The position numbers were made by a program, and so were the translations under genes. From contig DISF01000001.1 in the NCBI GenBank assembly GCA_002421985.1, forward strand, positions 1 through 10,302: DNA of 10,302 nucleotides, in the 5' to 3' direction. Position 1 is the first letter of the stretch. Every line of letters begins with the position of its first letter. Of the stretch, positions 6,340-10,302 are shown piece by piece. This DNA comes from Roseovarius sp. UBA6217 (GTDB lineage: Bacteria > Pseudomonadota > Alphaproteobacteria > Rhodobacterales > Rhodobacteraceae). The notes under the pieces were generated by a model. The model was not told where the DNA came from. It did no database searches and saw only the letters and a list, made by a program, of their open reading frames with translations.

Positions 6340-6378
6340 GCCGCCCGTCAAGGCGGCGCAGATGCGCGCATCTGCGCC
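6340..6378. repeat. 24-bp perfect palindrome with overlapping hairpin
   Basis: Positions 6355-6378 form a perfect palindrome of 24 bases, whose left half is GGCGCAGATGCG. Directly before it GCCGCC (6340-6345) and GGCGGC (6352-6357) form a second stem with a 6-base loop; the two stems share bases 6355-6357, so they compete. There is no T-tract, so neither looks like a standard intrinsic terminator. The element starts 24 bases after the dgt stop and may serve as a transcript-end structure, or the palindrome may be a protein-binding site. Confidence 0.7.
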
Positions 6379-6416
6379 TGCGCGAGGCCGCTGGCGGCAC
6401 ATGATCGCCCGTCACG

Positions 6417-6445
6417 TTGAAGCGCGTGCGCCACAGTGCTAGAGA
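6417..6445 (+). promoter_or_regulatory. Candidate extended -10 promoter for SDR-like gene
   Basis: TTGAAG (6417-6422), a 17-base spacer and TAGAGA (6440-6445), the latter preceded by TGC (an extended -10), suggest a sigma70-type promoter with a start near 6452. This is about 28 bases before the GTG start at 6480. The arrangement resembles the one proposed upstream of argS. Confidence 0.45.
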
Positions 6446-6479
6446 GAGGCGGGATGCGTATCGAGTGGGTGAGGGTCAT

Positions 6480-7082
6480 GTGGACGCGAAAGGATCGCGC
6501 AAAACCGCTCTGATCGTCGCGGCCGGCTGTGCGGCGGGTGGCGCATTGGCCGGGATGCTGGCGGCGCAAGGGGCACAGGTGATCGTGGCCGATCACTCGG
6601 AGCGCCGCGCGATGGCGCTGGCGCGGCGCGCGCCGTTATCCGTCGAAAGCCTGGCGCTCGATCCGCTGCGCCCCGGCCAATGCCGGCGGTTCGGCGATAT
6701 CTGGGGCGATACGCCGCTTGACCTGCTGGTGCATCTGCATCCTTTGCGCAGCCCCCGCCGTCTTGGCGCGGCGGTGGCAGCGATCCCGGCGCTGACGCGC
6801 GCGCTTGATGCTGGGCTGGCGCGGGGCGAGGGACTGGTGCTCGTGGTCTGCGACGCACCAAGGCGCGATGCGCCCCCCGAGGTCCACGCCTTTGACGCAG
6901 CGTTCATGGCGCTGGCCCCACTCATGCAGGCCGAGGCGGGCGGGCACGCGCGCGTCAACCTGCTGCGGCTGGGGCCGGGGGCGGGGACCATGGCGCTGGC
7001 GGCGGCGGTGCAGCGGCTGGCCGGGCAGGGGCGCGACGGGCCGCGCGGCGCGGTGATCGACCTGCCTGCCCAAGGCGATTGA
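6480..7082 (+). CDS. Degenerate short-chain dehydrogenase-like Rossmann protein
   Basis: A 200-residue protein that reads like an SDR Rossmann domain. ALIVAAGCAAGGALA (10-24) occupies the nucleotide-binding turn, VIVADHS (34-40) ends the second strand with acidic D38, D61 fits the adenine-contacting position, and ARVNLLRLGPG (157-167) resembles the RVNxixPG segment. The catalytic elements are absent: the NNAG segment reads LLVHLHP (82-88), and the expected YxxxK region is F138-DAA-F142. It is also shorter than the usual 240-260 residues. The fold is likely, the enzyme activity is doubtful, and the function is unknown. The start is GTG at 6480 with GAGGG (6471-6475) upstream; a GTG at 6465 is possible. 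It sits alone between dgt and argS, 54 bases from argS. Confidence 0.72.
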   Translation: MDAKGSRKTALIVAAGCAAGGALAGMLAAQGAQVIVADHSERRAMALARRAPLSVESLALDPLRPGQCRRFGDIWGDTPLDLLVHLHPLRSPRRLGAAVAAIPALTRALDAGLARGEGLVLVVCDAPRRDAPPEVHAFDAAFMALAPLMQAEAGGHARVNLLRLGPGAGTMALAAAVQRLAGQGRDGPRGAVIDLPAQGD

Positions 7083-7106
7083 CGCCCCGGCCACGGGTGC
7101 TAAACC
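7079..7106 (+). promoter_or_regulatory. Candidate extended -10 promoter for argS
   Basis: TTGACG (7079-7084) overlaps the stop codon of the SDR-like gene. After 16 bases comes TAAACC (7101-7106), preceded by TGC (7098-7100) as an extended -10. A start near 7113 would give a leader of about 24 bases before the argS ATG. The -35 is good and the -10 weak. Confidence 0.42.
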
Positions 7107-7136
7107 GGCGCGCGTGCCAACACGGAAAGGCGGGTC

Positions 7137-8882
7137 ATGAACCTATTCGACGATATTCGCGGTCTTGTTCTCGACGCTCTGGGCCGGATGCAGGCCGACG
7201 GGGCCTTGCCTGCGCCGCTCGACATGGCGGCGGTCACGGTCGAGCCGCCGCGCGATCCGGCGCATGGCGACATGGCGACCAATGCCGCGATGGTGCTGGC
7301 GAAACCGGCGGGCCTCAAGCCGCGCGATATCGCCACGGCGCTTGCCGGCCACCTCGCCGCCGATCCGCGTATCGCAAGCGCCGAGGTGGCGGGCCCCGGC
7401 TTTCTCAACCTGCGGCTGGCGCCCGTGCTCTGGCACGGGGTGCTGCGCGCGGCGCTGATGCAGGGCGCGGATTTCGGTCGCGCCACGCTTGGGCAGGGCC
7501 AACGCGTCAATGTCGAATATGTCTCGGCCAATCCCACCGGGCCGTTGCATGTCGGCCACACCCGCGGCGCGGTGTTCGGCGATGCGCTGGCCAGCCTGCT
7601 GGCCTTTGCCGGATACGATGTCACGCGCGAATATTACATCAACGATGGCGGCGCGCAGGTCGATGTGCTCGCCCGGTCGGTCTATCTGCGCTATCTCGAG
7701 GCGCATGGGCAGGAGGTGGCCTTTGCCGATGGCACCTATCCGGGCGATTACCTGATCGAGGTGGGGGCCGCGTTCAGGGACAAGGTTGGCGACGCCTATG
7801 TCGATCAGCCCGAGGCGGTCTGGCTCGAGCCGATCCGCGACTTCGCGACAGAGGCGATGATGGCGCTCATCCGTGCCGATCTCAAATCGCTGGGCGTCGA
7901 GATGGACCGCTTCTTTTCGGAAAAATCGCTCTACGGCACCGGCCTGATCGAGGCGGCAATCGACGACCTGCGCGGCAAGGGCCTGATTTATCGCGGCGTG
8001 CTGGAGCCGCCCAAGGGCAAGATGCCCGAAGATTGGGAACCGCGCGAGCAGACGCTCTTCAAATCCACCGAACATGGCGATGACGTGGATCGCCCGATCA
8101 TGAAATCCGATGGCGGCTGGACCTATTTCGCCCCCGATATCGCCTATCATTATGACAAGATATCAAGAGGTTATGATCTTCTGATCGACGTGTTCGGTGC
8201 CGATCACGGCGGTTATGTCAAGCGCATGAAGGCCGCCGTCTCGGCGCTCTCGAATGGCCGCGTGCCGATCGAGATCAAGCTGTGCCAGCTGGTCAAGCTC
8301 ACCAAGAATGGCGAGCCGTTCAAGATGTCCAAGCGCGCGGGCACCTTTGTCACCCTGCGCGACGTGGTGGACGAGGTGGGCGCGGACGTGACCCGCTTTG
8401 TCATGCTCACGCGCAAGAACGATGCGCCGCTCGATTTCGATTTTGCCAAGGTGCAGGAGCAATCCAAGGACAACCCGGTTTTCTACGTCCAATACGCCAA
8501 TGCGCGTGTCAATTCGGTGCTGCGCAAGGCGCGCGAGGCCGGGATCGCGGTGGCGGATGCCGATCTTGCCGGGGCCGATCTGGCGATCCTCACCCACGAG
8601 GCGGAACTGGCGCTGGCGCGCAAGATCGCCGAATGGCCGCGACAGATCGAGATTGCCGCCCGCGCCGGAGAGCCGCACAGGGTGGCGTTCTATCTCTACG
8701 ATCTGGCCTCGGAATTGCACGGATTGTGGAACCGTGGCCATGACGAGCCTGCGCTGCGGTTCCTTCAGGAGGGCGATCCGGCCACATCGGCGGCGAAAAT
8801 CGCGCTGGTGCGCGCGGCAGCGGTTGTGATTTGCGCGGGGCTTGGTATCCTTGGCGTCACACCGGTGGACGAGATGCGCTGA
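7137..8882 (+). CDS. argS: Arginyl-tRNA synthetase
   Basis: A 581-residue class I aminoacyl-tRNA synthetase that charges tRNA-Arg, of full family length. An N-terminal additional domain (about 1-95, with DMATNAAMVLAK at 45-56) precedes the catalytic domain. That carries the HIGH motif as HVGH (138-141) in SANPTGPLHVGHTRGAVFGD, YYINDGG (166-172), FGADHGGY (353-360), and the KMSKR loop at 396-400 in FKMSKRAGTF. The DALR anticodon-binding domain occupies about 447-581 and ends VTPVDEMR, as usual. The ATG at 7137 follows GGAAAGG (7124-7130). It is followed 73 bases later by the SPOR gene in the same direction. Confidence 0.98.
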   Translation: MNLFDDIRGLVLDALGRMQADGALPAPLDMAAVTVEPPRDPAHGDMATNAAMVLAKPAGLKPRDIATALAGHLAADPRIASAEVAGPGFLNLRLAPVLWHGVLRAALMQGADFGRATLGQGQRVNVEYVSANPTGPLHVGHTRGAVFGDALASLLAFAGYDVTREYYINDGGAQVDVLARSVYLRYLEAHGQEVAFADGTYPGDYLIEVGAAFRDKVGDAYVDQPEAVWLEPIRDFATEAMMALIRADLKSLGVEMDRFFSEKSLYGTGLIEAAIDDLRGKGLIYRGVLEPPKGKMPEDWEPREQTLFKSTEHGDDVDRPIMKSDGGWTYFAPDIAYHYDKISRGYDLLIDVFGADHGGYVKRMKAAVSALSNGRVPIEIKLCQLVKLTKNGEPFKMSKRAGTFVTLRDVVDEVGADVTRFVMLTRKNDAPLDFDFAKVQEQSKDNPVFYVQYANARVNSVLRKAREAGIAVADADLAGADLAILTHEAELALARKIAEWPRQIEIAARAGEPHRVAFYLYDLASELHGLWNRGHDEPALRFLQEGDPATSAAKIALVRAAAVVICAGLGILGVTPVDEMR

Positions 8883-8890
8883 ACGCCGCT

Positions 8891-8944
8891 GCCACCGGGT
8901 CGAGCAGGAAATCAGGAACCGGCGGCTATGTATCGCCGGTGGCA
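8891..8944 (+). promoter_or_regulatory. Competing hairpins before the SPOR gene
   Basis: Two stems share the bases CCGGT at 8936-8940. ACCGGCG (8918-8924) pairs with CGCCGGT (8934-8940) over a 9-base loop, and GCCACCGG (8891-8898) pairs with CCGGTGGC (8937-8944). They cannot form together, and the longer-range stem reaches the edge of the AAGAGG ribosome site (8944-8949). This could modulate translation of the SPOR gene or could be a by-product of GC-rich sequence. Confidence 0.3.
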
Positions 8945-8955
8945 AGAGGCAGAGC

Positions 8956-9825
8956 ATGGCGAATATTCAGGGATCCCGGATAGAGTCCGGCGAGGGTGGC
9001 CGGACGGTCGCCGTGGCGAAGGTCACCAATATCTCGGGCGCGCTTGTGTCTATGGCACTTCTGGTTGGTATCGGCATGTGGGGCTATCAGATCGTGATGC
9101 GCGACGTGTCGGGCGTGCCGGTGGTGCGCGCCCTTGGCGGCCCGATGCGTGAGACGCCCGTAGAGCCGGGCGGGCGCGAAGCCGCGCATCAGGGGCTTTC
9201 GGTCAACCGCGTGGCGGCGCAGGGCGCGACGGCAGAGCCGCCCGAGCGGGTCATCATCGCGCCGCGGCCGCTTGATCTGGCGCTTGAAGATGTGCCGCGC
9301 ACGCCACGGCTCGCGACACAGCCCCCCGCCCCGGCGCGCGCCGATGGTGTGCATCTGGCCGTGGCCCGGCAGCCGGAGCAGATGGCAACGCAGGCCCCGG
9401 CAGCGCGGCCCGCGCCCGGCCCCGAGGCCGAGGAGACCGGCGCGGGTGTCGAGGGCGGGCTTGGGCAATCGCTGCGCCCGCGTCTGCGCCCGGCGCTGCC
9501 CGACCCGGTGGCCTATGCGCTCGCGGCCGCGACGAGCGCCCCGGCCAGCGAGGTTGACCCCGACAGCCTGCCCGTGGGGTCGCGGCTGGCGCAGCTTGGC
9601 GCGTTCGAGTCCGCCGAGGTGGCGCGCACCGAGTGGGACCGGCTGAATGCGCGGCTCGGTGATCTTCTTGACGGCAAGCGCCGCGTGGTGCAGCGCGCCG
9701 AGAGTGGCGGGCGGACCTTCTACCGGTTGCGGGTGGTGGGCTTTGACGATCTGGCCGATGCACGGCGCTTTTGCTCTGCCTTGCAGGCCGAACAGGCCGA
9801 ATGCATCCCCGTGGTCACCCGGTGA
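8956..9825 (+). CDS. Membrane-anchored SPOR-domain protein
   Basis: A 289-residue bitopic inner-membrane protein. A short cytoplasmic N-terminus is followed by one membrane helix (about 27-46, ISGALVSMALLVGIGMWGYQ), a long Ala/Pro-rich linker (about 50-205) that should be flexible and periplasmic, and a C-terminal SPOR domain (about 207-287, from VGSRLAQLGAF to AECIPVV). SPOR domains bind glycan strands stripped of stem peptides and often gather at the division site, which points to a role in peptidoglycan remodelling or division. The ATG at 8956 has AAGAGG (8944-8949) six bases upstream; an in-frame start within argS has none. Its stop overlaps the nagZ start as GTGA. It does not match a named protein such as FtsN or DamX, so no symbol is given. 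Confidence 0.9.
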   Translation: MANIQGSRIESGEGGRTVAVAKVTNISGALVSMALLVGIGMWGYQIVMRDVSGVPVVRALGGPMRETPVEPGGREAAHQGLSVNRVAAQGATAEPPERVIIAPRPLDLALEDVPRTPRLATQPPAPARADGVHLAVARQPEQMATQAPAARPAPGPEAEETGAGVEGGLGQSLRPRLRPALPDPVAYALAAATSAPASEVDPDSLPVGSRLAQLGAFESAEVARTEWDRLNARLGDLLDGKRRVVQRAESGGRTFYRLRVVGFDDLADARRFCSALQAEQAECIPVVTR

Positions 9826-10302
9826 CACGCTTCGGTGCGCTGATTACCGGGGTTGACGGGCTGCGCCTGACCCCTGAAGAAAAAGCGTTTTTTCGCGAAG
9901 TGAGGCCGTTCGGTTTCATCCTTTTCGCGCGCAATATCGACAATCCCGACCAAGTGCGCGCGCTTTGCGCGGCGCTGCGCGAGGCGGCGGGGCATGACGC
10001 GGTTATCACCATAGATCAGGAAGGCGGGCGGGTGCAGCGCCTGCGCGCGCCGCACTGGCGCGACTGGCCCGCGCCGCTGGATCATGTGGCGGCGGCAGGG
10101 GCGCAGGCGGCAGAGGCGATGTATCTGCGTTACCGGATCATCGCGGCGGAACTGATATCCTTGGGGATCGACAGCAACTGTGCGCCGCTGGTGGATGTGG
10201 CCGGGGCCGAGACCCATCCCTTCCTGCGCGACCGCTGTTACGGGGCGACGGCGGGGCAGGTGGCGCTTCTTGGCCGCGCAGTGGCCGACGGGCTGATGGC
10301 GG
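9822..10302 (+). CDS. nagZ: Beta-N-acetylhexosaminidase NagZ (5' part)
   Basis: The first 160 residues of a glycoside hydrolase family 3 enzyme, cut by the window end. NagZ removes N-acetylglucosamine from anhydromuropeptides in the cytoplasm during cell-wall recycling. Recognisable segments are FGALITGVDGLRLTPEE (4-20), GFILFARNIDNPDQV (31-45), the signature ITIDQEGGRVQRL (62-74) with D65, GIDSNCAPLVDV (115-126) and FLRDRCYG (134-141). The catalytic His-Asp loop lies beyond the window. The start is GTG at 9822, overlapping the SPOR gene's TGA by four bases (GTGA). There is no clear ribosome site in front, so translation is probably coupled to the SPOR gene. Confidence 0.93.
   Translation, partial: MTRFGALITGVDGLRLTPEEKAFFREVRPFGFILFARNIDNPDQVRALCAALREAAGHDAVITIDQEGGRVQRLRAPHWRDWPAPLDHVAAAGAQAAEAMYLRYRIIAAELISLGIDSNCAPLVDVAGAETHPFLRDRCYGATAGQVALLGRAVADGLMA

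Noticed and set aside
6355..6378. Palindrome as a transposon end or attachment site
   Set aside because: No second copy, direct repeat, or mobility gene is present in the window.
5150..6415. Minus-strand frame of 421 codons opposite dgt
   Set aside because: Exact antisense of the dgt gene with HD motifs; no ribosome site or domain of its own.
7143..9828. Minus-strand frames opposite argS and the SPOR gene
   Set aside because: All are mirror frames of well-supported plus-strand genes, with compositions typical of such shadows.

Overview
The window reads as chromosomal DNA from a GC-rich alphaproteobacterium, most likely a member of the Rhodobacterales (Rhodobacter/Roseobacter relatives). The reasons are strong G/C preference at third codon positions, a DksA that has lost most zinc-binding cysteines, and the run dgt - argS - SPOR protein - nagZ with a divergent A-type Fe-S carrier gene, a gene order I recall from alphaproteobacteria. 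No search was run, so the taxonomic call is inference. I see no phage, IS, CRISPR, rRNA or tRNA gene; this is mainly housekeeping sequence with a small accessory insert.

Left part (1-1640): a MoxR-type AAA+ ATPase (minus strand) and a DksA-family RNA polymerase regulator (plus strand) diverge from a 157-base spacer that holds an inverted repeat and candidate promoters. dksA ends in a textbook intrinsic terminator.

Middle (1641-3926): a two-gene plus-strand unit of an FAD-dependent aromatic-type monooxygenase and a TupA-like ATP-grasp protein. It starts only 14 bases after the U-tract of the dksA terminator, so its transcription must cope with that terminator. This pair is the least housekeeping-like part of the window. 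Its 3' end overlaps the convergent exonuclease III gene by 34 bases.

Right part (3893-10302): xthA (DNA repair) and an ErpA/IscA-type iron-sulfur carrier form a minus-strand pair. Divergent from them is a plus-strand series: dgt (dNTP triphosphohydrolase), a short-chain-dehydrogenase-like protein without the usual catalytic residues, argS (arginyl-tRNA synthetase), a single-pass membrane protein with a periplasmic SPOR domain, and the start of nagZ (beta-N-acetylhexosaminidase, cut by the window edge). The SPOR and nagZ reading frames overlap at GTGA, joining peptidoglycan binding and muropeptide recycling in one translation unit. A 24-base perfect palindrome lies between dgt and the SDR-like gene, and extended -10 type promoters can be proposed for the SDR-like gene and argS.

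I find no convincing new defence or mobile system. The observations most worth a second look are the degenerate SDR between dgt and argS, the monooxygenase/ATP-grasp pair behind a terminator, and the palindrome after dgt.
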